Shown here: positions 1-4,935 of the stretch, piece after piece
Position numbering within the stretch: position 1 is the first letter of the stretch
How the letters are laid out: every line of letters begins with the position of its first letter
Assembly (NCBI GenBank): GCA_023262335.1
Contig: JALRBE010000029.1
Coordinates: 2,675 to 12,415 of the forward strand
From: Candidatus Saccharimonadia bacterium
Lineage (GTDB): Bacteria > Patescibacteriota > Saccharimonadia > Saccharimonadales > Saccharimonadaceae
DNA: 9,741 bases
Direction: 5' to 3'
Notes under the pieces: generated by a model
Told to the model about the DNA's origin: nothing
The model's database searches: none
What the model saw: the letters and a program-made list of their open reading frames with translations, nothing else
Translations under genes and position numbers: made by a program

Positions 1-1
1 G

Positions 2-826
2 CGCATGATCGTCTCGGATGTGCCCGGCACGACGCGCGATTCCGTCGACTCGATGTTGCAGTTTCATAAACGCACGTTCCGCCTCGTCGACACCGCTGGC
101 ATGCGCAAACCTGGCAAACAAGAAGTCGGCATCGAAAAGTTCAGCGTACTACGCACCCTGCAGGCAATCGAACAAGCCGACATCTGCTTCCTACTGATGG
201 ACGTCAACGAACTGAACACGCAGCTCGACCAACGCCTCGCTGGCATCATCGACGAAGCAGGCAAAGGCATGGCGATCGTGGTCAGCAAATGGGACTCCGT
301 CGAAGACAAGGACGCCTTTACCCGCGACGCCATCGCGCCGCAAATCGCGCACCACTTCAAGTTTACCCCGTGGGCGCCGCTCATTTTTACCTCCAGCGTG
401 ACCGGCCAGAACGTCACCAAGTTGTTCGACCTGGCGCTCGACATCGACGCCCGCCGCAAACAAGCCACTAAAACCCGCGTACTGAACGACCTGTTGCAGC
501 AAGCCGTGCAAAAACACCCGCCGGCTGGTCTCAAGAATACCCACCCGAAGCTTCGCTACATGGTACAGACCGACACCGCGCCGCCATGGTTCGTGATTCA
601 CGGTAGCAATCTCAAATTCGTTCACTGGAGTTATAAACGCTACCTGGAGCGTGCACTGCGCGAAACTTACAATTACGCCGGCACGCCCATAAAGTTCAGC
701 TTCCGCGACGAAAAGCAGATCAAAGCCAACAAAGAACGCGTGGCGCAGGGCAAGGCGCCCGTGACCAAAGCCTACAAAAAAGCCAAGGAAGCCGAAAAGG
801 CAGAGCAATCAAAAGACAACAAATAG
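2..826 (+). CDS. der: Ribosome biogenesis GTPase Der (EngA), 3' part
   Basis: This is the C-terminal part of Der, the tandem-GTPase that assists 50S subunit maturation. The reading frame is already open at base 2, so the window cuts the gene; the ATG at 5 is internal. Counting from that Met, the second G domain shows the G2 motif PGTTRD (residues 7-12), G3 DTAGM (29-33), a G4 motif reading SKWD (94-97) and G5 TSSVTG (129-134). The C-terminal KH-like domain follows (about 157-240) with the typical PPWFVIHG and WSYKRYLE stretches and GTPIKFSFR, then a Lys-rich tail of about 33 residues. The first G domain and the P-loop of the second lie upstream of the window. The G4 Asn is Ser here (AGC, one base from AAC), which is unusual. 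The stop codon lies in the base of a terminator hairpin. Identity is near certain. Confidence 0.96.
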   Translation, partial: RMIVSDVPGTTRDSVDSMLQFHKRTFRLVDTAGMRKPGKQEVGIEKFSVLRTLQAIEQADICFLLMDVNELNTQLDQRLAGIIDEAGKGMAIVVSKWDSVEDKDAFTRDAIAPQIAHHFKFTPWAPLIFTSSVTGQNVTKLFDLALDIDARRKQATKTRVLNDLLQQAVQKHPPAGLKNTHPKLRYMVQTDTAPPWFVIHGSNLKFVHWSYKRYLERALRETYNYAGTPIKFSFRDEKQIKANKERVAQGKAPVTKAYKKAKEAEKAEQSKDNK

Positions 827-849
827 CCCCGATCATTCGGGGCTATTTT
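824..849. terminator. Bidirectional intrinsic terminator between der and the small basic gene
   Basis: An 8-bp stem (824-831 with 838-845, core AGCCCCG/CGGGGCT) with a 6-nt loop is followed by TTTT on the plus strand. On the minus strand the hairpin is followed by a T-rich stretch (TTTGTTGTCTTTT). It therefore suits both der and the convergent gene, whose TAA stop (848-850) overlaps the plus-strand T-run. Confidence 0.85.
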
Positions 850-1033
850 ATGACTGGTCGTTGAGCGCACGGCGCTTTGCTTCGCCGCGCGGCAAATCCC
901 TGCGAGTTTTATGAGTGCCAGCGCCAGTGGTTTTGCGCTGGGCAAGCTGTTCGCGGGACATCTTGAATAGAGACTTCAATGAGGCATTAAGCCGCTTTTT
1001 GCGCGTTGCCGATCCGTTCCTTCTTTTTGACAT
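848..1033 (-). CDS. Small, highly basic hypothetical protein (61 aa)
   Basis: This 61-residue protein has 19 Lys/Arg, concentrated in the N-terminal half (KRR at 3-5, RKKR at 11-14) and at 42-55, with no Cys and no membrane segment. I do not recognise a family; such composition is typical of small nucleic-acid- or ribosome-associated proteins, but that is only inference. Support that the gene is real comes from its surroundings: an extended -10 promoter (TGC-TACTAT), a short leader with a modest SD-like AGGAT about 6 nt before the ATG, and a stop placed at a hairpin terminator shared with der. It sits downstream of the 141-aa membrane-protein gene on the same strand, but a terminator separates the two, so it probably has its own transcript. 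Confidence 0.65.
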   Translation of the reverse strand: MSKRRNGSATRKKRLNASLKSLFKMSREQLAQRKTTGAGTHKTRRDLPRGEAKRRALNDQS

Positions 1034-1058
1034 GACGATCCTGCTTACGTTTGCCTAC

Positions 1059-1086
1059 ATAGTAGCATAAAAAATCCGCCCTGCAA
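1059..1086 (-). promoter_or_regulatory. Promoter for the small basic gene, -35 inside the upstream terminator
   Basis: On the minus strand, TTGCAG (1081-1086), a 16-nt spacer and TACTAT (1059-1064) with an extended TGC just upstream form a sigma70-type promoter. The predicted start leaves a leader of about 25 nt. The -35 hexamer lies in the loop of the preceding terminator hairpin. Confidence 0.55.
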
Positions 1087-1095
1087 GAAGGCGGA
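1069..1095 (-). terminator. Intrinsic terminator of the 141-aa membrane-protein gene
   Basis: On the minus strand a 6-bp stem (TCCGCC/GGCGGA, 1090-1095 with 1075-1080) with a 9-nt loop is followed by six T (1069-1074). It lies 7 nt after the TGA stop of the upstream membrane-protein gene. Confidence 0.8.
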
Positions 1096-1102
1096 GCGGG
1101 CA

Positions 1103-1528
1103 TCAGGGTTGCCGCGAGTTCAAGGTGGTCAAAGCTCTGGCCCACCAGGTGCGCGTGGGTTCCACGTAGGTGCACAGGAGTCCGAGCACGGTTATGACAA
1201 GCGCGCTGCCAATAGCCGAGTCGGGTGTCGCGTCACCAGCGGTGAACGAAGCGCCGATGCCATACATGGCGAGCGCGGCAACAAGCGTGATATACCATCC
1301 TGGCATATCGTGGTCGTGGTATAGCGCGACGGCAGCGAACCGCGCGGCGGCAGTCAGATGAGCCGGCCATGTGTCAGCCAACGCGGACACGCACGCCGAG
1401 GCCGGTAGCGTCGCCAAGAAGAAACGCCACAGTCTAACGGGTTCGCCAGGCGGGTTGCTCTGCCACCAACAGAACGACAAGTACGCCGCTGCCATAGCCA
1501 AAAGCACGGTAAGAACGCCGAGAGTCAT
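1103..1528 (-). CDS. Small multi-spanning membrane protein, function unknown (141 aa)
   Basis: Hydrophobic stretches at about residues 2-22, 36-51, 78-95 and 104-122 suggest four membrane spans; a weaker apolar stretch lies at 57-70. A HDHD cluster (71-74) lies between spans 2 and 3. I do not recognise the family. The start is well supported: AAGGAG sits 5 nt before the ATG, and a promoter (TTGACT-N17-CATTAT) lies about 22 nt further up from the predicted transcription start. The TGA stop is followed directly by a hairpin terminator, so this is a self-contained single-gene unit. It runs divergently from pth, sharing a 101-bp intergenic region. Trp-rich ends (WW at 21-22 and 128-129) may mark the membrane interface. 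Confidence 0.8.
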   Translation of the reverse strand: MTLGVLTVLLAMAAAYLSFCWWQSNPPGEPVRLWRFFLATLPASACVSALADTWPAHLTAAARFAAVALYHDHDMPGWYITLVAALAMYGIGASFTAGDATPDSAIGSALVITVLGLLCTYVEPTRTWWARALTTLNSRQP

Positions 1529-1533
1529 GAGTT

Positions 1534-1539
1534 CTCCTT
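1534..1539 (-). promoter_or_regulatory. Strong Shine-Dalgarno of the 141-aa membrane-protein gene
   Basis: AAGGAG on the minus strand lies 5 nt from the ATG at 1528. It fixes the start and contrasts with the SD-less starts of pth, the lipoprotein, fur and others nearby. Confidence 0.8.
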
Positions 1540-1557
1540 CGTTTCTCGGTTAGGCAC

Positions 1558-1586
1558 ATAATGACATATTTAATACTTAGAGTCAA
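1558..1586 (-). promoter_or_regulatory. Sigma70-type promoter of the 141-aa membrane-protein gene
   Basis: On the minus strand TTGACT (1581-1586), a 17-nt spacer and CATTAT (1558-1563) match the consensus in 5/6 and 4/6 positions. The predicted start leaves about a 22-nt leader that contains the SD. Confidence 0.55.
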
Positions 1587-1592
1587 TGATTC

Positions 1593-1622
1593 GTGACAGA
1601 GGCCGACCGCGTGTATTACAAT
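1593..1622 (+). promoter_or_regulatory. Promoter of pth, predicted leaderless
   Basis: GTGACA (1593-1598), an 18-nt spacer and TACAAT (1617-1622, 5/6 match). Initiation 7-8 nt after the -10 box would fall at the ATG at 1630, making the mRNA leaderless and excluding the in-frame ATG at 1621, which overlaps the -10 box. Confidence 0.5.
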
Positions 1623-1629
1623 GACAGGA

Positions 1630-2190
1630 ATGAAACTCATCATCGCGCAGGGTAATCCTGGCCAGGAATACGAAAAAACCCGCCACAACGCGGGCTTTTT
1701 GGCAGCTGAGTTTTTCGCTGCTAAAAACGGCGCGGCCTTCGCCGCCAAACCGAGGTTTTTCGCCGACATCGCCGAGCTGAACGTTCACGGCGAAAAGGTG
1801 CTCCTTGTAAAACCAACGACGTTCTACAACGAAACCGGCAAGGCTGCGCGGGCGCTGGCGGATTTTTACAAGGTGCCTACTGCCGACATTTTGGCCATTC
1901 ACGACGAACTGGCATTGCCGTTCGGTACGCTACGCACCCGCGAAAAGGGGAGCGACGCCGGCAATAACGGCATAAAATCACTCAACGCGCATTTAGGCCA
2001 GGACTACGCGCGCATACGGGTTGGCACTTGGAACGAGCTCGCCGACAAACAAGGCCAGTTCGACTTCGTGTTGTCGAAGTTCAGCGCCGAGGAATTCGCG
2101 AAGCTGCACGCGGACATATTGCCGAAAATCAGCGAACTGATCGAGGAGTTCGTTGCCGGCAAACACGCCGTTACCAGTCACAAGTTGTAA
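1630..2190 (+). CDS. pth: Peptidyl-tRNA hydrolase (186 aa)
   Basis: Pth cleaves the ester bond of peptidyl-tRNAs dropped by ribosomes and recycles the tRNA. The protein shows the family start (MKLIIAQGNPG), the catalytic His in TRHNAGF (H19, E. coli H20), KPTTFYNETG (usual KPxTFMNxSG, so Met is Tyr), the catalytic Asp in HDELALPFG, and GSDAGNNGIKSL where most bacteria have GxxGHNGLRS. Length matches the family (about 185-195 aa). I prefer the ATG at 1630 over the one at 1621: it gives the canonical N-terminus and sits 7 nt after a TACAAT box. No SD is visible. I recall the GNNG variant and AQGNPG start from Saccharibacteria, which is part of the taxonomic guess. The gene stands alone; a weak terminator-like stem follows. 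Confidence 0.95.
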   Translation: MKLIIAQGNPGQEYEKTRHNAGFLAAEFFAAKNGAAFAAKPRFFADIAELNVHGEKVLLVKPTTFYNETGKAARALADFYKVPTADILAIHDELALPFGTLRTREKGSDAGNNGIKSLNAHLGQDYARIRVGTWNELADKQGQFDFVLSKFSAEEFAKLHADILPKISELIEEFVAGKHAVTSHKL

Positions 2191-2210
2191 TCCAATCACT
2201 GGATATTTTT
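2190..2210 (+). terminator. Weak terminator-like stem after pth
   Basis: A 5-bp stem (ATCCA 2190-2194 with TGGAT 2200-2204), 5-nt loop, then ATTTTT. It begins in the pth stop codon and overlaps the upstream part of the next promoter. The stem is short, so termination may be partial. Confidence 0.35.
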
Positions 2211-2219
2211 ATATTTATG

Positions 2220-2228
2220 TGATATAAT
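2220..2228 (+). promoter_or_regulatory. Extended -10 promoter of the lipoprotein gene, predicted leaderless
   Basis: TGA-TATAAT is a perfect extended -10 element. It ends 6 nt before the ATG at 2235, so initiation would coincide with the start codon. A second, overlapping TATAAT (2228-2233) is too close to the ATG to be useful. No convincing -35 hexamer is present and none is needed for an extended -10. Confidence 0.65.
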
Positions 2229-2234
2229 ATAATC

Positions 2235-2573
2235 ATGGGTAGCACCTTCGCTCGCGTCAGGCGTACTGGCGTGTTTTTGGTGGCGAGCGTGGCCGTCACC
2301 GCTGGAGTCGCGGGTTGCGCAGATGCGCCGCTCGACGCGAATATCCAGGAACTCGAGAAACGGCAGTTCGAGAACGTCCAGACCGCCGAGGACGGCTTCT
2401 TTACGGAAGGTTACTACGCCTCCGTAGGGGATTGCCGCATTCGGCTGGAACTGAACGTCTTCAGCGGCCGCTGGACCGGTTACTCCGGCGACATCACCGT
2501 CGAGGAGCCGACCGCGTACACGGTCAAGAACGACAAGCGATTCGCGTACTGCGTAAACGCCGCCGCCAAATAG
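2235..2573 (+). CDS. Small predicted lipoprotein, function unknown (112 aa)
   Basis: The N-terminus has a basic n-region (RVRR, residues 7-10), a hydrophobic core (13-26) and a lipobox VAGC with the acylated Cys at 28, so the mature protein should be anchored on the outer face of the cytoplasmic membrane. The remaining 84 residues are soluble, with two further Cys (67 and 107) that could form a disulfide outside the cell. I do not recognise a domain. The gene has its own perfect extended -10 and a strong terminator, so it is monocistronic. The ATG is favoured because the -10 box lies 6 nt before it and no SD is present. Confidence 0.8.
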   Translation: MGSTFARVRRTGVFLVASVAVTAGVAGCADAPLDANIQELEKRQFENVQTAEDGFFTEGYYASVGDCRIRLELNVFSGRWTGYSGDITVEEPTAYTVKNDKRFAYCVNAAAK

Positions 2574-2590
2574 CGCGCTTCACGCGCCCC

Positions 2591-2616
2591 AACAGACTGC
2601 ATCGCAGTCTGTTTTT
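2591..2616 (+). terminator. Strong intrinsic terminator of the lipoprotein gene
   Basis: A 10-bp perfect stem (2591-2600 with 2604-2613, AACAGACTGC/GCAGTCTGTT) with a 3-nt loop ATC, in a T-run ending at 2616. It lies 18 nt after the stop. Confidence 0.9.
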
Positions 2617-2625
2617 CATTCCATG

Positions 2626-2649
2626 AAAATACCCCTCCGAAGAGGGGTA
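2626..2649 (-). terminator. UUCG-tetraloop terminator of the 244-aa gene
   Basis: On the minus strand, TACCCCTC-TTCG-GAGGGGTA gives an 8-bp stem closed by the very stable C(UUCG)G tetraloop and followed by TTTT (2626-2629). It is 6 nt after the TGA stop of the 244-aa gene and back to back with the lipoprotein terminator. Confidence 0.9.
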
Positions 2650-2655
2650 CGCAGC

Positions 2656-3390
2656 TCAACAATCGGGCGTGAGCTGCTGGTCGACCTGCGTAGCGAACCA
2701 GCGGCGTTGCCAAGCGGTCGAGTCGCCGACGTCCGACATGATGATGCAGCAGTTCACCACGCCCACATGCGCGCCGTCGTACGTACGCTTAGCGTACTCG
2801 TCGAGGTACTTGTGCAGCGGCGTGGAAAACGCGGTCATCACTTGGTCGATCAGTACCTTCCATTCGCGCTGGCCATCAGAGCCCGGGCTGACGGCATGAA
2901 CCGACAATTCGCCGAGCGATTCGTCGTACATCGCCATCATGCCGGGCATGTCTTTGCGAATGGCCTCGATAATATTACCGAGCGTGACGTCGCTGAGCTC
3001 GCTTACGCGCGTCGTGCGGGCATCGTAAATGTCGACTACTCGCACGAACGTCGGCGCCAGCGCCTTGATACCGCTCCACCCGAACCGCACGTTCCCAAAA
3101 CCGAACTGACGCCGAACATGCTCGCGGACGATATCGCCGAACGGCGTCGCCAGCAACCTGTGCAGGCTTCCGCGGGTCTCACAGTCGAGATCCGGCGCAT
3201 CTACCGAAAGATGCACGGCGCCGCAGTCGCAGCGCGCGCTCGTTGGCACGGCGTTCATGACGTACCCGATAGGATCGCCCGGCAAGTCGTCGCGCAGCGC
3301 ATCGAGCGCCCGTGTCATCTCGGCGTCCGTCCACTCCAGCGGAGTTCGGCCGAGTTCCTTCGCGACCTGAGCCGTCTTGGGCATGGTCAT
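2656..3390 (-). CDS. Hypothetical protein, unrecognised family (244 aa)
   Basis: This is a soluble-looking protein without signal peptide or membrane span. Visible features are an N-terminal acidic, helix-like part (about 17-35), a CDC motif (C54, C56) followed by C70, a CC pair (214-215) and a C-terminal Cys (244), so six Cys overall; a metal site is possible but unproven. I recognise no family. The ATG at 3388-3390 is preceded by an AGAGG 5 nt away, which supports this start; Met3 is an alternative. It lies 97 nt downstream of the CooC-like ATPase on the same strand, and no intrinsic terminator separates them, so the two may be cotranscribed and end at the UUCG terminator. A long hairpin occupies the gap. 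Coding is supported by the SD and the terminator at both ends. Confidence 0.75.
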   Translation of the reverse strand: MTMPKTAQVAKELGRTPLEWTDAEMTRALDALRDDLPGDPIGYVMNAVPTSARCDCGAVHLSVDAPDLDCETRGSLHRLLATPFGDIVREHVRRQFGFGNVRFGWSGIKALAPTFVRVVDIYDARTTRVSELSDVTLGNIIEAIRKDMPGMMAMYDESLGELSVHAVSPGSDGQREWKVLIDQVMTAFSTPLHKYLDEYAKRTYDGAHVGVVNCCIIMSDVGDSTAWQRRWFATQVDQQLTPDC

Positions 3391-3422
3391 GGCAACCTCT
3401 TCCGATTTGTCGTAATGTTCCA

Positions 3423-3477
3423 GCTCTTATGAGCCGGCGCTACCCACGCTTTCATGCACGAAGCGTACGTAGCGCCG
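3423..3477. repeat. Long imperfect hairpin pair between the ATPase and 244-aa genes
   Basis: A hairpin of 43 nt (3435-3477) has outer 9-bp arms (CGGCGCTAC/GTAGCGCCG), a 2x2 internal loop, inner 6-bp arms (ACGCTT/AAGCGT) and a 9-nt loop. A second small hairpin (GCTC-TTAT-GAGC, 3423-3434) abuts it. No T-run follows on either strand, so it is not a standard terminator. It could be a structured leader of the 244-aa gene, an mRNA-processing or stability element, or a dispersed palindromic repeat. It fills the 97-bp gap (3391-3487), where I see no clear separate promoter. Confidence 0.7.
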
Positions 3478-3487
3478 AATCGTAAAA

Positions 3488-4420
3488 CTACCGGCTAAGA
3501 ATCGACTGAGCGTACTCCTGCAACGAAAAATTCGGATCGATTTGCTTTTTTACCGCCTCGCCAGCCCACGAATCGGCATTTTTTGCGTGCAGCTCATGGC
3601 TCAAGCGCTCGAGTTTGCTCCAATCTCGCACGACGTCTGCCTGCAGCGTCGCCGCGAGGGTATCGAGCGCAGCGGCGACTTCCGTCTCGAGTGCGACGTT
3701 TTGGCCGCGCTCCTTTGCGCGCACGTACCCGGACTGCGGAATCTCGGCCGCGAGTTCCGGCGTCGTCTCGGCAATGAACGTCCGGTCCGTCGCGTCGAGA
3801 ATTTTGTTGCCAACCACGAAGAAGGGGAGTTCGTACTTTTTGACGTTCGGCAAAAACTGCTCGTACACGCTCAGCGACTTGAGCGTCGGCTCCACGACCA
3901 ACACCAGCGCGTCCACCTTGGCGAACAACGTCGACGAGAACGCGTCGGCGCCAGCTGTCATGTCCACGATCACCACGTCGTCTTGGCGGTCGATCATGTG
4001 GCCAAGTACCAGTTCGACCGCGCCGTTCAGGCCGTGGTAACACTTCACCCCGATGTTACCCTCCGGAATCTCGCCGGCGCCAGCAACGCGAACGCCATTC
4101 GCGTCCTTGGTGTACTTCCTCATGAACCAATCGTCGGCATCGAGCGTCACGAATGTAGAACCGTTACCGGGCGGCGTGGTTTTCTTCATGTCGGCCAGTT
4201 CAAACCGGGTATTGTCTCCCTTCAAATGACGTTTGATCGCATCAAAATCCGTCCCCATGCTCGGTAGCGGACCGAGGTAGCCGAGCGAGGCCGCCAAATG
4301 CTGGTTTATATCGGCGTCCAGCGCCAGAACACGATGGCCCTGAGCGTTCATGCGTGCCGCGAACAGCGACGCGACCGTCGTTTTGCCACTACCGCCTTTG
4401 CCGACGAATGCGATTCTCAT
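3488..4420 (-). CDS. CooC-type P-loop ATPase (MinD/ParA-like, SIMIBI class), 310 aa
   Basis: The N-terminus carries a deviant Walker A motif GKGGSGKTT (residues 7-15, signature Lys8), a switch I-like LDAD (34-37) followed by INQHL, and a Walker B/switch II segment VVIVDMTAGAD (149-159). This layout matches CooC/MinD ATPases, which dimerise with ATP. CooC inserts nickel into CO dehydrogenase through a CxC motif at the dimer interface; here the comparable region has one Cys (KCYHG, C127), so nickel chemistry is doubtful. CODH is not expected in such a reduced organism, so the client protein is unknown. The gene starts without an SD, 6 nt after a TACCAT box, and is divergent from the Fur-family regulator with inverted repeats between, suggesting joint control. 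The 244-aa gene lies downstream on the same strand. Confidence 0.85.
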   Translation of the reverse strand: MRIAFVGKGGSGKTTVASLFAARMNAQGHRVLALDADINQHLAASLGYLGPLPSMGTDFDAIKRHLKGDNTRFELADMKKTTPPGNGSTFVTLDADDWFMRKYTKDANGVRVAGAGEIPEGNIGVKCYHGLNGAVELVLGHMIDRQDDVVIVDMTAGADAFSSTLFAKVDALVLVVEPTLKSLSVYEQFLPNVKKYELPFFVVGNKILDATDRTFIAETTPELAAEIPQSGYVRAKERGQNVALETEVAAALDTLAATLQADVVRDWSKLERLSHELHAKNADSWAGEAVKKQIDPNFSLQEYAQSILSR

Positions 4421-4426
4421 AGGTCA

Positions 4427-4455
4427 ATGGTACGGAAAAGTCGTATATTCTGCAA
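4427..4455 (-). promoter_or_regulatory. Promoter of the CooC-like ATPase gene, predicted leaderless
   Basis: On the minus strand TTGCAG (4450-4455), exactly 17 nt, then TACCAT (4427-4432), ending 6 nt before the ATG. Matches to the consensus are moderate, but the geometry repeats that of fur, ZIP and the ter-type operon. Confidence 0.5.
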
Positions 4456-4459
4456 AAAT

Positions 4460-4485
4460 GTTGCAATAATGATATATATTGCAAC
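4460..4485. promoter_or_regulatory. Putative Fur-family operator 1 (9-bp inverted repeat)
   Basis: Perfect 9-bp arms GTTGCAATA / TATTGCAAC are separated by 8 bp (ATGATATA). The repeat lies between the divergent -35 boxes of the ATPase gene and fur, and covers the fur -35. The centre contains ATAATGATA, similar to the hexamers of a classical Fur box. A repressor bound here could block both promoters. That the Fur-family protein is the ligand is inference from position. Confidence 0.55.
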
Positions 4486-4507
4486 TATGTCGCAAACAGC
4501 GTATACT
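4479..4507 (+). promoter_or_regulatory. Promoter of the fur-family gene, predicted leaderless
   Basis: TTGCAA (4479-4484), 17-nt spacer, TATACT (4502-4507, 5/6 match), then 7 nt to the ATG at 4515. Initiation would fall at or next to the start codon. There is no SD. Confidence 0.65.
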
Positions 4508-4514
4508 TGCGACA
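4488..4514. promoter_or_regulatory. Putative Fur-family operator 2 (8-bp inverted repeat over the fur start)
   Basis: Perfect arms TGTCGCAA (4488-4495) and TTGCGACA (4507-4514) are separated by 11 bp. The right arm abuts the fur ATG and overlaps the last base of the -10 box, so a bound protein would block fur transcription. The half-site (TGTYGCAA) resembles that of the neighbouring repeat. Confidence 0.5.
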
Positions 4515-4934
4515 ATGAAACCAGACAGGTTTGCCGATATTCTCAAACAGAACGACGTCAGCGTCACGACCGTGCGTCGTGCCATATTCGACGCGCTCGC
4601 GACCGCCGATAAGCCGCTCAAAAACGGCGAAATCGCCACGCTGGTACCAACCGTCGATAGGGCGAGCGTGTACCGCACCCTGGAGCTTTTCGACCGCCTT
4701 GGCCTCACCACGACCATCGTGCGCGGCTGGACCCCGTTCACCGAGCTGGCGGAACCGTTCAAAGCGCACCATCACCACATAGCATGCGAACGGTGCGGCA
4801 CGGTCGTCGAAATCGAAAATGACACGCTTGAAGACGTGCTTGGGCTGATAGCAGGCCGACACGACTTTGAACTTACCAAGCACGTGGTCGAATTGACCGG
4901 CGTCTGCAAGAACTGCCGCGTAGCTATTTCATAA
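4515..4934 (+). CDS. Fur-family metal-dependent transcriptional regulator (139 aa)
   Basis: The N-terminal winged-helix domain shows TTVRRAIFDAL (18-28) and the recognition helix RASVYRTLELF (49-59). The C-terminal dimerisation domain has the family metal ligands: HHHHIAC (85-91), a CERC pair (C91, C94), H116, H123 and a CKNC pair (C131, C134) that with the first forms the structural zinc site. Which metal it senses (Fe, Zn, Mn or Ni) cannot be read from the sequence; a ZIP gene next door favours zinc. The ATG at 4515 is chosen because the family N-terminus and the -10 box (7 nt upstream) agree; an upstream in-frame TTG at 4479 lies inside the promoter. Two inverted repeats in front suggest autoregulation and joint control of the divergent ATPase gene. 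The stop is 1 bp from the convergent ZIP stop. Confidence 0.93.
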   Translation: MKPDRFADILKQNDVSVTTVRRAIFDALATADKPLKNGEIATLVPTVDRASVYRTLELFDRLGLTTTIVRGWTPFTELAEPFKAHHHHIACERCGTVVEIENDTLEDVLGLIAGRHDFELTKHVVELTGVCKNCRVAIS

Positions 4935-4935
4935 G

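Noticed and set aside
1621..1629. ATG at 1621 as pth start
   Set aside because: It overlaps the TACAAT box and adds three residues before the canonical MKLI start; kept only as an alternative.
2623..3432. Long open plus-strand frame antisense to the 244-aa gene
   Set aside because: It has no SD or promoter, begins inside a terminator and gives an Arg/His-rich product typical of the complement of a GC-rich gene. The minus-strand gene has SD and terminator.
3423..3477. Intergenic hairpin as an intrinsic terminator of the ATPase gene
   Set aside because: No T-run follows the stem on either strand.
3542..4267. Open plus-strand frame opposite the CooC-like ATPase
   Set aside because: The minus strand has diagnostic Walker motifs; the plus product is Arg/His-rich and lacks any start signal.
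4479..4514. Upstream TTG start for the fur-family gene
   Set aside because: It would place 12 codons inside the promoter and operator repeats; the family N-terminus and -10 box fit the ATG at 4515.
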